This document shows positions 33,001 to 43,427 of a stretch of 64,000 bases of DNA, piece by piece. The first letter of the stretch is position 1. Each line of letters starts with the position of its first letter. The translations under genes were made by a program, and so were the position numbers. The notes beneath the pieces were generated by a model that was not told where the DNA came from, searched no databases, and was given only the letters and a program-made list of their open reading frames with translations. The DNA comes from Fusarium oxysporum f. sp. lycopersici 4287 (taxonomy: Eukaryota > Ascomycota > Sordariomycetes > Hypocreales > Nectriaceae): the NCBI RefSeq assembly GCF_000149955.1, contig NC_030994.1, positions 3,030,366 through 3,094,365 of the forward strand, written 5' to 3'.

Positions 33001-33501
33001 CACCCCTTGAGAGGCCGAGATAAGATGTTCCAGAGCTTGTGGTCCCGGGTGCCCTAGGCGACTGTGCCATCGGATAGCTTCTCCCGTCAAAGGGGCTCTC
33101 TTTGTGTGAGAGCTGAATCTGTGGGCTGCAAAGGCTGCTTTTGGGAAGCTTTCTGACTGGTATTCGACGACATACTGGCCGTATAGGTCATGGATTGTGC
33201 ATGCAATCGTTCGGTCGAGTCGTCGGAGGGTCGTTGGGTTACGCCTATTATCCCAATAGAAGCCTTTCTTTCGTAGTTGACGTAGGGAGACTAGGGTCGT
33301 AAGGAGCCGAGGGCAATAGGCTACATCTTCAAGCATTAGGACTCGAGTTCCTGTGAGCCTGATGGTCATGGTTCCGTAGCCTAAGATGGGTAGTTTTCGG
33401 TCTCCTGCCCAGATGAAGTCGCCTGGAATAGCCTGCTGGAATCTCGCTAGTCTGTTGGCACTGTTTGTGATTGAGATAGTAGCTCCGGGGTCGAGGATCA
33501 C
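30088..33501 (-). CDS. Copia pol (protease, integrase, reverse transcriptase, RNase H)
   Basis: The visible frame begins within protease (ILDPGATISI, where DPG replaces the usual DSG). It continues with the pre-integrase segment WHSRLGHPGPQ, and the integrase core with Asp in AIDFHDY and IECDNE and Glu in GGAERSGGVVKD. The reverse transcriptase has VVNAFVNAPI and FYVDDVIIAY, and RNase H has ASDASFADN and STTEAELLALAQA, followed by DGLTKALPAGRW. There is no start codon of its own in a sensible place: the frame is continuous with gag across the TGA at 33577-33579 (25 open codons between the stop and the first Met-like codon), so expression as a gag-pol fusion by readthrough is likely. Confidence 0.92.
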   Translation of the reverse strand: MILDPGATISITNSANRLARFQQAIPGDFIWAGDRKLPILGYGTMTIRLTGTRVLMLEDVAYCPRLLTTLVSLRQLRKKGFYWDNRRNPTTLRRLDRTIACTIHDLYGQYVVEYQSESFPKAAFAAHRFSSHTKRAPLTGEAIRWHSRLGHPGPQALEHLISASQGVRIRGPATVECDACGISKIKRQIRRAPRQSDQKAGERIAIDFHDYQEGIGGYTSQMLLTCRATGYIWDYYLTARTTEAVITAFKSFLSHLEVQHGLKVKVIECDNEITEIKPKIGDFLRNRAIIIEPSAPYTQAQNGGAERSGGVVKDKERAMRTGAKLPHQLWPEIGRTAVYLYNRTPNYASGWKTPYDQLHTASAKAAGIPQPKKQPDQTHLRAFGCKAYAMTSDAQQKVNRKMRLKPKGWIGFLVGYRSSNIYRIWIPTINRIVNTRDVIFNEDEGCNGDWESFKDELLEADLEEVAKFVQGSSLPEQDDNEQAEQVEDCIEVVLPTTTLADESSPITDETEDCIVATALENGLKQSEDSDILLTPPVTPLSALLAHSSRVLSDEGNKTVSWQAAFLAGTKSPLQTSIERKLRQGVKMHRNSLPPPPTKHQDLKHHPFGMLFQEAEESHLQSHKEMRSWTEIRKKDACAVDQQVLGCMWVYVYKFDKHGRFQKCKARLVVRGDQQAKGRLQETYAATLAGRSFRTLIAIAARFDLEMVQYDVVNAFVNAPIDQDIFMHMAPGYKKTATILKLNKALYGLRASPLLWQKELSKTLLELGYTQIPHEPCCFKKEGVLFFFYVDDVIIAYRKARKDKADELTRQLGSKYKLTGGDPVQWFLGMEVIRDRPARKIWLSQTAYIDKIANLANKGTSTVPMTQTELRPQTGLATPAELQRYQRKVGSILYIAVNTRPDIAFAASRLARFLVNPGQEHQDAADRVIHYLSHTRHRALRFGGPGGLTVASDASFADNTLDRKSSQAYTIRLFDGLIGWRASKQDTVTTSTTEAELLALAQAAKESLYVSRLLKELTVQMDDPTIRIDCDNTQTINLVTAEIATLKTKLRHVDIHNHWLRQEVQEGRIQVKYTKSTDMIADGLTKALPAGRWNRFLYQLGLEDIQERQQQSRKQEGIEARLQKIEDCLGNAGSTGTY

Positions 33502-33576
33502 GGAGTTCCGTAAGGGATAGTTATCCCTTTGGGCTGCAAAGGCGGTCTTGATTTCGGCGACTGGTCGGCCGTACAG

Positions 33577-34782
33577 TCATTGGTCTGAGTTTTCTTCCTT
33601 TGTTGGCTGCATCAAGGTTCTGTCTTTTGTGGTCCTGGCCTTCTTCCGAGTGAGGGCTTTTACCTTGGCCTCCAGGTCTGAGTCTTCCTCGAGAGCTTCT
33701 TTCACCTTCTTTTGGATCTTCTCTCGGGGCTTGAATCCCTTCCATGCCTGATTTGGAAAGACATAGAAGCATTTCGCAAGTTCGTGGGATAACCCACACG
33801 CCGGGCATTCCTGTCTCTTCTCAGGAGACCTCTGGCGTTTTCTTTCTCCCTTCTTCGAAAATGGGTACTGGCCTTCAATGATGCGGGCGTCCCCTTCATC
33901 ATCCTGGGGGTCCTCCCCAGCATAGCTCGCAGAAAACGCACCGGGGGCCACTCGGCCCTTCGTGGCTTCTGCATCTTGGAGCTCATTTCGGAAGGCGTTC
34001 CCTACATCTCGGTATGAGAGGGCCCTATTTTGCAATAGAGTCTTTGAAGAGATTTTGTATGAGGCAGTCCAGCTGGGCAAGATGTGTGTGGTGACACTGA
34101 AGAAGTCCCAGGCCCATGCACTGTTGTGGAGCGTTTCAGGGACCTCTCGTTGTCGCCCTTTCGCCATTGCCTCTTCCCATTGATCTAGCCACTTGAATGC
34201 TGCTTGGCTGACCGTCTTTGGGGCAGTTCTTAGTAATGTAAGATACCTATTTCTGGCATCCTTCGTTTCATCTTCCTCGGTCCTTCCACACCGGGCACGA
34301 AGGTTCCAGTGCCATTCGTATATTGATTCGTGTGACTGACAGCAGGTTTGAATCAAGCTTGGGGAGACCGTACGGATAACCCAGTCCTGAAGGGTTCCAA
34401 GAGCGTTTTTCTGTTTTTCGAAAACCTTCTCTTGTAGCTGATAAAAGGTTAAATCCTGCTGGAAGATCTTCTGGCCTTGGTCTGTAAGGTCAGAGATAGA
34501 CCATGTTCCATTCACCGTTTCCTGAATGTCGTCTGGGGCGCCGTCTTGAGATTCGGCAGTATGAGACCGGATTGTTCGTTGGGCTGTAGCGGTCTTCGTA
34601 TATCTGCGTTTTCTTATATCCGGGATAGCTGGTTCGTCTCCGAGGAATGTCTTGCTTTTGAGGTGCTGCTGAAGACCAAGACGATGGGCCTGAAGGAGGA
34701 ATTCATGCTCCCAGTTGAGGAAGTCCTCAGGCTTAGAGAGGGTAGCCGTAAGACCTTCCTTTTGGGGCTTGGATAGGGACAT
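33577..34782 (-). CDS. Copia gag
   Basis: A 401-residue frame starts at the ATG at 34782, about 75 bp inside the 5' LTR. It contains a helical N-terminal part typical of Copia capsids (LYQ-rich QLQEKVFEKQKNALGTLQDW), a basic tract, and a zinc knuckle of the form C-x2-C-x3-H-x4-C (CPACGLSHELAKC) before a Lys-rich tail. It stops at TGA in the context CAA-TGA-CTG. Confidence 0.9.
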   Translation of the reverse strand: MSLSKPQKEGLTATLSKPEDFLNWEHEFLLQAHRLGLQQHLKSKTFLGDEPAIPDIRKRRYTKTATAQRTIRSHTAESQDGAPDDIQETVNGTWSISDLTDQGQKIFQQDLTFYQLQEKVFEKQKNALGTLQDWVIRTVSPSLIQTCCQSHESIYEWHWNLRARCGRTEEDETKDARNRYLTLLRTAPKTVSQAAFKWLDQWEEAMAKGRQREVPETLHNSAWAWDFFSVTTHILPSWTASYKISSKTLLQNRALSYRDVGNAFRNELQDAEATKGRVAPGAFSASYAGEDPQDDEGDARIIEGQYPFSKKGERKRQRSPEKRQECPACGLSHELAKCFYVFPNQAWKGFKPREKIQKKVKEALEEDSDLEAKVKALTRKKARTTKDRTLMQPTKEENSDQ

Positions 34783-34857
34783 TATGTATGAGAAAGAGGG
34801 TTCTTCAAGGTATTGAAAAATAAAAATAAAAATGGTTGAGGCAATGAGACTCTTAAT

Positions 34858-35068
34858 TGTCAGATATTAAGGTGAATCGTGTATATTTCTTGATCCTTTC
34901 GCAATCGAAGGACCATTGAGACCTTATATCTTCAACTGGTTCCTTCTAGGACTTGAGTCCTAGAAAGTCCTAGATGAAAGTCCTACGATCTAAGTTTAGG
35001 GCGTCAAACTTTAATCCTGAACCTTAATCCTGAAGTTGAGGGTGAACCCTCCAACATTCAACACATAG
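34858..35068 (-). repeat. 5' LTR (right) of the second Copia element plus target duplication
   Basis: The LTR spans 34858-35063, followed by CATAG at 35064-35068. P450 coding sequence resumes directly after. Confidence 0.95.
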
Positions 35069-36662
35069 GAAAGCCGAGAGTGGTTGTATCGGACTTTCGA
35101 GAGGCGCATGATGTCCTTTCGAAACGGTTGAAGGATTTTGACCGCAGTGATAGAGCCCGGGAGGCATTCGCGGGAATCGTCCCCCACCAGATGCTTTCTT
35201 ATCAAACAGTGGATCCCAAGTTCAAAAAGCACAGAGAGCTGATGAGGGATCTCATGTCGCCAAAGTTTCTGAACTAGGTAAGAACCATCCTTGACGCAAG
35301 TGAACAACAATTCTCAACGTGCTTAGGTCTCGGCTCCCGAGATTTATTCCAAAGTTTATTGTTTAGTCAAACTTTGGGATGAAAAGTGTTTGTATGCAGA
35401 TGGGCGTCCGTTCGATGCAAAGAGAGATATCCAGAGAGCTACTCTCGACGTTGTTACAACTGTTTCCTTTGGCCTAGACGAAGAGAATAGTGCCACTAAA
35501 CGGCAACTAGATGACATGTTATCCAGATCTACTGCAGGTCTCATATTTACAGAACCCGAGAAGAAAATTGTCGTGTTCCCCGTCTATCCGTTGACTACAG
35601 AGTTACATGCCACCTTGACTATTGTTGAGAGCGCCACAGTGGGTTTCTCATCACCGATCCCTCGGTGGCATTATTGGTCCCTAAGTCAATTTCCGTACAT
35701 GAAAAACGCAGCCAGAGTGAGGGAGGAGTGGACACGACGTGAGATTGACAAGGCGGTCAAGGCAATCTCCAGAAATGTCCCCGAGAATGCATGGGCAACA
35801 GGGTCGGCACTCGAGTTTATGGTACTTCGCGAGGCAGCCGCTGCTAAGAAGGCCCAGAGACCACCGAGGTTTCACCGTCGGCGCATGTATGACGAGGTAT
35901 GCTTCCTCCATCTTTTTGTGTGGACTGATAACTAACAAAGCTGGACAGCTGTTTGGGTTCATTATTGCGGGGCACGACACAACGGCTGCCACTCTTTCGT
36001 GGGGTGTCAGATGCATTGCGGATGATCCGCAAGCACATAGAAAACTCCAATCACTCCTTCAGAATGCCTTCTCGACCGCTCTTGCGGAGCATCGCCAGCC
36101 GACGATAGACGAAATAACCAGTGCATCTATTCCATATCTTGATGCTGTCATCGAGGAGACACTGCGTCTCAGTGCGGTATTCCCAATAGTAAGTCGAGAA
36201 GCAATGGTCGATACAATGATTCTCGGACACGCCATTCCAAAAGGCACCTCCGTGTTCTTTACACTAAACGGACCCAGCCTGATGAAGCCGCCAATCGGAA
36301 TCCCCGAGAATATCTGGAGTGAAAGCTTACAGGGGACAAAGAGTCGATACGGAGAGTGGCGCGCAGAGGATGTCGAGCAATTCATACCCGAGCGATGGAT
36401 AGATGTTGACGACAAAGGTGTTGAGACTTATAACGCCATGAAGGGGCCATTCCTCATGTTTGGTAGTGGACCACGAGGCTGCTACGGAAGGAGACTTGCT
36501 TACCTGCAGCTTCGGATCTTCTGGGTGTTGCTCATGTGGAACTTTGAGTTTCTCCCCGTTGATCCGGAGCTCAGGACTCAGGATGTCGTAGAGCATGTTG
36601 GTGTGGAGCCGCGTGAAAGTTATGTACGACTGAGAAAGGTAGAGAATTCTTTCTTATACTAA

Positions 36663-38361
36663 AACAAGACTTCTGAGCACTTAAGCTTCAAGTCTTGTAT
36701 GCATTACTATAAAGCCTACTTGGAAATGTATTCTTAACCTCTTTGCGATATGCATTTCGAATCTTCCCTTAAACTAATAATCTTTGTAAAGTGTGAAAAT
36801 AAAAAAAAAAATAAGTAATCAGCTGGGACGTGTATTTACTAAGGAGAATAGTGCATATAGGCGATAAGAAAGTTAAATAATATTAAACGGAGTTAAATAG
36901 GCTGAATAAGGTGTAGGCAGATTAAGAGGTAAGAGAATAAATATTACTAGTAATTCTTCTAGGAGCTATATCTACTAACCTATTAGATAATATACTAAGC
37001 CTATCTAACTGTTAAGAGATGGCCTAATTATATAATCTTTTAGTCTTCTCTTTATTTTATTTATTCTTATTATATTTCATTATATTTTATTATATATTAT
37101 TTAAGTATTTTAATAGGCCTACTTCTTATTCTATTTCTATATAAATTAATAAGGCCTTTTTTAGTATTTTATTAATTAGGTTATTAACTATAAGGTTATT
37201 ATTAAAAGCTTAGATATAAAGACTATACTTAAAGTCTAAGAATAGCTATTTTAATTATAAAAGATATTTAATATTAGTATATTAATTTATATATTTTTCT
37301 TCTTATTTTAATTACTTTTAAGCTTAGCATCTTTTTATCTTAGTTTTATTATTTGTTAATCTTTATACAAATTAATAATATTAATATAATATTATTAATG
37401 CTTCTTATACCTTCTTATAACTGTAATTCTAAATATATTAGCTGTTTTTAGTTTATATTAATTATTAATATTATTTTAAGTAAATTAGTTAACTATCAGT
37501 TATATAATAGAATTATATAATAATTTATTAGGATATATAATAATTATTTTAAGCTAGAGATTAAATTATAGATAATTTAACTTAGTATATTACTTATACT
37601 TATTAATTTAATTAAATTAGGTTTGGTTTTAATAATAAGTAATATTCTATAATTATAGCCTTATTCTAGGGCCTATATGTCTTTAATATAATAGTTATTA
37701 TACTTCTTTTAAATACTTAAAACCTTAATAGCTATTTGAAAGTATTAAAGGAGGCCTTTTCGTAAATAAATCTTATAAGTAAGTAAATTATATAATGTAT
37801 TACCAACTATTACTAATACCTTATAGCTACTAAAATATATATTATTAAATATCCTTAAGTTATTTAGGTTTATTTCATAGGTATAAAAGTTAGTTTTAAT
37901 ATAGAAGCTAGTACTTATACTTTTATATTTCTTATTATTATTTTATTATAAGTATTTCGAAAGATAATGAGGAATAAGAGTAGCAAGCTGTGGAAACTTA
38001 ACTTTAATAGTTTTTAATTATAATATAAATATTAATTACATATTCAAGATTACTTTAGCTGTGCATAATGGCTTTATAATAAAGCTTTGCAGCAGAATCT
38101 ATTTACTGGTTAGCCAACAGCGAAGCCAAAAGCGTATAGAAACAATTGAGGGTATATTTGCTTAGTGTCTTCAGACCATGCATTATTAACTCTAGATCTT
38201 AAATTGCTGGGATCTGGCTCAGCGCTTCAGCGCGGAAGTAGTGTAAAGCGATTTAAATATAGCTCGCCTATATAGGTTTAAGTAGTTAAGTTGTAAACTA
38301 TTACCCAGAATAAAGCATAACATTAATTGAAGATAGCTATTCCTTTTTTTAATACCTTTTT
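36663..38361. other. AT-rich, TpA-rich block, RIP-like
   Basis: Most of 36800-38100 consists of A/T words with very few C or G, no open frame and abundant TA. This composition differs sharply from both flanks and is what repeated C-to-T and G-to-A mutation leaves behind. The first ~460 bp can be aligned to a normal-composition gene region further right. The rest is too degraded for me to assign. Confidence 0.85.
36840..37300 (+). repeat. RIP-mutated copy of the Upc2-like regulator's promoter and first exon
   Basis: The stretch aligns in order with 53645-54130. AGTTAAATAATATTAAACGG matches AGTTAAACGATACTAAACGG, and AAGTCTAAGAATAGCTATTT matches AAGTCCAAGAATGGCTGTCT within the zinc-cluster exon. 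GGTTATTAACTATAAGG falls where the intact gene has its ATG. Differences are almost all C-to-T or G-to-A. Beyond the first intron (about 37300) the match becomes unclear. Confidence 0.8.
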
Positions 38362-40039
38362 TTACTCTAAAGCTTGTAATTTGAACTCATGGAAAATAAC
38401 AGGTTCCCTTTTGGCCTCCTTCAAGAGAGTCTGCGCAAAAATGCTAATTAGCGGACCAGTAAAATCCCTAGCATCAAGTGCTTTGGTCTCCACAGAACCA
38501 ATTTCAATCCAGCCCTTGTCCATGTCGACTTTAGTTTCTTGTAGAGTCTCCTTCACCTGGAAACTGTACCGCGAAGACGTAGCTACAACTTGAAGTTGAA
38601 CTTCGACTAGTCCCCAGGACAGCTTGCGAGAGACAGTACCAAAAAGCCCAGTGGCAGAGTTATGAACTTCGAAGACAGCAGTAGTGTTGTCAAAGTCGTA
38701 GGCTAGGCTGGCAAAGCGCAAGGGATCTTTGTACAGAGAGATACCAGCTCTGATACTCTTCCCAGTCAAGCCCTGGTCGGCTGTGAGGCGTGTAGACCCT
38801 GTGCCGGTCAAGAAGCGCTGGCGTCGCCCCAGGAATGTGGGACTCTCAATAGCTGAATCAAGTCCATAACGGCTTGGAATGAGTTGTAAGGTTTCTTCGT
38901 CATCTAGATACTGATAATTTCCTTCGTCATGGTCTCGAATGTAAAGATCTTCGATGTGAGAAGGAGCCTGGAGCGGCTTTGATGGATTGAGCGACTGCAC
39001 AGCTTCCCTCTTGAAGCCCATCCTAGGCTGGCGGACAGTGGGCCATCCCCCTTCTGGCCAGTCGACGGGTGAAAGAAAAGACTCACGACCAAGGCCCAGA
39101 GTACCATTTGGCTGCTTTCGAACACCAAGTACAGCGGCCCACCATCTCCCATCACCATCCTGGAAGAGTGAGCCGTGGCCAATATTCTGGATATACTCGT
39201 CCCTGCCATCAGCCGTCATGATGGGATTCTGATCCCATGATTCATATGGTCCCCAAATATCTTTGGACCTTGCGACTGTCAACATGTGATGTTCGAATGT
39301 TCCGCCTTCTGCGGCCAGGAGGTAGAAATATTCCTTAACTTTGTAGATGTGTGGCCCCTCTGTGTCGTATTTAGCCCAACCAGACCATATCTCTATCGTT
39401 TCAGAGAGTAACTGTCCCGTGTTGATGTCAATTTGGACCTGCTTGATGGTGTTTGTCGGCTGTCGATCGTCTCTGATATGCCAAGCTCCCTGCACAAAGA
39501 CTCGCCCGTCGTCATGGAAGAAGAGGCTGGTGTCAATGCCATGATAGTCGAAATAGACAGGGTCGCTCCAGTCATTGCTCCAGATGTCGTGGCACTTGAT
39601 AATGAAGTTGTGCCTCTCGTACTCTTCGCCATTGAAGGTTTGATTTGTGGTGACGATATAGAAGACTCCTTCATGGTAATGTATACTGGGAGCAACGATG
39701 CCAGTAGTTGCAACCATGGTGAAGCCTGTATCTAACGGCACGTGTATCGTGTTTGCATTTCGTAGGCTTAGCTGTGAACGTTTATGCAGAGCATTGCCTA
39801 CCAATAGAATAAAAATGTCAGTCCTTGGGCTGCTAAATGATGGCTTCTGAGGGATAATACTAACCAATGTGTGTCCAGTATTTAAGGTCCTTCGAGGCGT
39901 AGATAGGAAGACCTGGGAATACATGGAATGAGGAGGTGCAAAGAAAGAATGTACCTTCGGCGAAGACAACCGAGGGATCTGGTGCAAATCCGGGTACAAT
40001 TGGATTTGAATATCGAATTTCCGCGTCAGAACGCTCCAT
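38362..40039 (-). CDS. GH43 glycoside hydrolase (beta-xylosidase/arabinofuranosidase type), intracellular
   Basis: Two exons (40039-39865 and 39797-38362) give about 536 residues. The N-terminus IRYSNPIVPGFAPDPSVVFA carries the general-base Asp of the five-bladed propeller. GIDTSLFFHDDGRV holds the second Asp and DTEGPHIYKVK the acid Glu. A C-terminal beta-sandwich-like domain follows (FLGRRQRFLTGTGS and on), as in xylan beta-xylosidases. There is no signal peptide, so the enzyme should act in the cytosol on imported oligosaccharides. It diverges from the GH3 gene. It is clearly related to the other GH43 at 43684-45313, with which it shares the position and phase of its only intron. Confidence 0.93.
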
Positions 40040-40645
40040 GGTGCACCGTATTAGAAAGGTTTGCCAATGGAAATAATATAATTCAAAATTCGAAGGAGTC
40101 TAGGACTGCTCTTCACTCTATGCTTATATGCTTTGACTGCAGACTGCTTTAATGGGAATTAAACACATAACCAATATATATGCCTTATTTGCAGTTGAAG
40201 TCGGCTAAATTGTGGCATCAGTCTCTGAAGCAAATATTACAATCCAGCTATAAGTCAATTCAGCTATTTAGCTTGGGTGTCTTATGAATTGCGTTCAACG
40301 GGAATTTGCCCGAGCCCTCCATTTTACTGCAAACAACCAGTGTAGTATCCTGTCAATTGCCCGATATGCACCCTTGTATTTATCCGACTCCGCGGGTAGC
40401 CTACACTCCATATTTACCTTCTTAGTGTCGAATGTTTGCCCTCGGTTTAATTGCGGAGAGTGGCCTGTCTGTGCGTCACGTTTTGGGATCTCTGATGCTC
40501 AACCGCACATCGATCTCTTCGAGCTCTTTAAAATGCGGTAAATCAAGTATGTTTTGCCTCTGAAGTTTCTTTATCTTTTTCAAACTCAACTAGCCCATAG
40601 GATACTACTGGAAATTATCGCGTCTGCTACTCGTCGAATCTCACA
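40040..40645. promoter_or_regulatory. divergent promoter of the GH43 and GH3 genes
   Basis: A 606-bp gap between the two start codons. No defined motif could be assigned with confidence. Coordinate control of both genes from here is likely given their functions. Confidence 0.45.
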
Positions 40646-43427
40646 ATGCCTCTTCTCGTAGACGTCGACCATGCTTTGAAAGAGCTTACGATCGAGGAGA
40701 AGGTCAAGCTTCTCTCGGGAAAAGACAATTGGTCTACCTACCCTATCGAGCGCCTGGACATTCCCTCTCTTGTGGTACGTGTTGTCATGCTTAAGCCAAA
40801 GATGGCGTACAAGGCTTACTTTCGTTTAACAGGCTACGGATGGTCCACACGGGGCGCGAGGCACGTCTTTCTTCAATGGCGTACGTCATCCCCATCCCAA
40901 CAGCCCACCAAGATGATATAGCTAATCTGTGTCAGCCGCTCGGTGCTCTGCTTCCGTCAGCAACGGCGATGGGGGCGACCTTTGATACCAGGTTGATGCG
41001 GTCCGTCGGTAATATGCTGGCTGCAGAAACCATGGAGAAGGGCTGTCAGATTTTACTTGCTCCGACCGTTTGCCTGCAACGGTCCCCCCTTATAGGTCGT
41101 GGCTTTGAAGCCTTTGGCGAAGATCCAATTCTCAGTGGCATGTTGGCCTCCGAGTATATCAACGGTGTGCAGGAGAAAGGGGTTGCAACCTCCATCAAGC
41201 ACTATGCAGCACATGACCAATCTTATATGTCCCCCGAGGACGACTTGCAAGTGGCTGAAAGAACCTTACGAGAAGTACACCTTTTACCCTTCCAGTTAGC
41301 TGTGAAACACGCCAACCCTTGGTCATTTATGACTTCATATCACCGCATAAACGGAGTTCACACTTCAGAGAATGAATGGCTCAATACTCAGATCCTACGG
41401 CGAGAATGGGAATGGGATGGGCTTCTGATGAGCGATTGGGGTGGTGTCTTCAGTACTACTGAGGCAATGAATGCTGGTTTGGACCTGGAGATGCCGGGTC
41501 CTTCTAGGTGGAGAGGCGATCTTCTGCACCTTGCCCTCATGTCTCGAAAGGTCACGAAGTCGATGATTAATGAACGCGTTCGGAACGTGGTCAAGCTCGT
41601 GAACAGAGTGCAGCCGGCTATTAAGCACACAACACCAAATGAAGAAGCCGGCGATACACCTACAAAGAGAGCGCTATGCCGAGAAGTTGCTCAAGGCTCT
41701 ATCGTCCTACTCAAGAACGAACGCAAGGTATTGCCTCTTGACCCATCAGCGCAGCAAACCTATGGTCTGATCGGCCCCGGAGTTATATACCCCGCCGTCA
41801 GTGGCGGCGGTTCTGCCGACTTACGCCCATACTACGTCCAAAAGCCGCTTGAAGCCATCCAAGATGTTGTCGGCAGGGAGAAAGTGAGGACTGCTGTTGG
41901 TTGTTACTGTAGGCCGACTTCTAGAATGTCCTAGGATCAGGACATCATTCCGCTAACTTCTTGCACAAATAGCTCACATATTCACACCTCCTCTATCCGA
42001 ATACGTCACTGTTCCGGGAACAGATGAAGAGGGGTATCAACTCTTTTGGTACGGTGAAGACCCAGAGACGAACCCCGAGGCTGAGCCACTTCACTCTACG
42101 ACTACAACCCAGGCCACAATGTACTTTGCAGACAGCCATCCCTCCGGTGTTCCTGATATGTATTGGCTTCGCGTCGTGACATTATACAGGGCAACTAAGA
42201 CAGCGACTATGCATATCGGTCTTTGTGTGATGGGCAAAGGACGCCTGTACATTGATGGCAAAGCGGCCATTGATCTTTGGTCGAGCCATCCTAAGAAGAC
42301 GCTTCAGACGCCCATGTTCAACCAAGCAAGCATGGAATTGACAGCTGATCTGGAGGCTCATGAAGGACAAGTTTACGAGATATCTGTTCTTTTAAAGAAT
42401 GAAACTATGTCCTCTAACATTGGAGGGCCCTATGTTGGAACGTCATGTATTGGCGGTGTTCGGATAGGATGCTGTGAGAAGATCGACCCCGCTGTCGCTT
42501 TGGCGGAGGCTGTTGAAGTGGCGAGGAATGTGGACGTGCCTATTCTTATCGCTGGTCTGAACGCTGATTACGAAACCGAGGCGGTGGATAGACACGATCT
42601 AGAGCTGCCACCTGGGATCAACGAACTTGTTCGGAGGGTAATCGAAGCGAACCCTAAAACCGTGAGTCAATCGAGGATTTCATCCAGACCACTATGGTCC
42701 CTGGCTAACGTAAAAGTAGATCATTGTCAATCAGTCCGGCTGTCCAGTGACCATGCCTTGGGTCAACAATGCCTCGACTCTAGTCCAGGCGTGGTTTGGT
42801 GGCCAGGAAACAGGCAACGCTATCGCCGATGTACTCTTCGGTCGGTATAACCCATCGGGGCGTCTGTCGATTACGTTCCCGCGCAGACTGGAAGACACGC
42901 CGTCCTTCCTGAGCTTCGGCAAAGGAGTGCGGCACATGTATTACGGAGAAGGCGTTTTCATCGGTCACAGATACTATGAGAAGCTTCGTAACGACCCACT
43001 CTTCTACTTCGGATTCGGTCTTTCGTATACGACCTTTGAGTACTCGAACCTCCAACTCCCAGAGGTTGTCGACTTGGGCGATAATGGGGAGCGAACCTTC
43101 AACGTGTCGGTTGATGTTATGAACACCGGTGACATGGATGGACACGAGATTGTACAATTGTACGTCTCTGATATAGAATGTGCCACTCTACGGCCATGCA
43201 AAGAGTTGAAGGGCTTCGCTAAGCTATGGGTGCCCAAGGGTGGCAAGGTTAAGGCCACAATCAGCTTGGATAAGTACGCCGTGTCATATTGGGACGAAGA
43301 GGAGAAGAAGTGGCTCGCTGAAAAAGGTACTTTCAAGGTGGTGATATCGCGAAGCGCAGACCCAAAAGATGAAGTGTTGCAGCGTCAGTTCAGATTAGAA
43401 AGGGATTTGTACTGGAGAGGTGTATAG
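40646..43427 (+). CDS. GH3 beta-glycosidase with PA14 insert, intracellular
   Basis: Five exons with introns 40775-40832, 40881-40935, 41900-41972 and 42662-42719 give about 845 residues. The barrel begins LTIEEKVKLLSGKDNW. The GH3 motif ATDGPHGARG is rebuilt across the first intron, and the nucleophile lies in LLMSDWGGVFST. A PA14-type insert (YFADSHPSGVPDMYWLR ... GKAAID) interrupts the second domain, as in many fungal beta-glucosidases. The second domain resumes at LIAGLNADYETEAVDR, and a fibronectin-like C-terminal domain (GHEIVQLYVSD) follows. No signal peptide is visible (start MPLLVDVDHALKELT). Substrate could be beta-glucosides or beta-xylosides. Confidence 0.94.

Larger units (their letters stand above)
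29869..35063 (-). mobile_element. complete, recent Copia LTR retrotransposon inside the P450 gene
   Basis: The element is 5195 bp with two seemingly identical 206-bp LTRs and 5-bp CATAG duplications on both sides. Transcription is on the minus strand. A purine-rich CTGAGGGGGTG (minus strand, next to the 3' LTR) serves as the likely polypurine tract. Gag and pol are uninterrupted except for one TGA between them. Identical LTRs and open frames point to a very recent insertion and a potentially active element. Confidence 0.96.
29598..36662 (+). pseudogene. cytochrome P450 split by a Copia insertion and carrying a nonsense codon
   Basis: The N-terminal exon holds a membrane anchor (MSWFELTAGALSIFLLLFCL) and the proline hinge PKPIPGIPY. 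It is cut at 29868 inside FIRPI, and the sense frame resumes at 35069 with GKPRVVVSDFREAHDVL. Later exons carry the I-helix AGHDTTAATLSWG, the K-helix EETLR, PERW, and the heme loop FGSGPRGCYGRRLAYLQ with the ligand Cys. Introns lie near 35278-35338 and 35896-35948. Besides the 5.2-kb insertion, a TAG at 35275-35277 closes the exon right before the GTAAG donor, where CAG is the usual exon end. The start may alternatively be the ATG at 29514. Family and substrate are not recognised. Confidence 0.88.

Noticed and set aside
37300..38100. Extension of the RIP-copy alignment through the whole regulator gene
   Set aside because: After the first intron the AT-rich sequence could be matched only at chance level by eye, so the claim was limited to the first ~460 bp.
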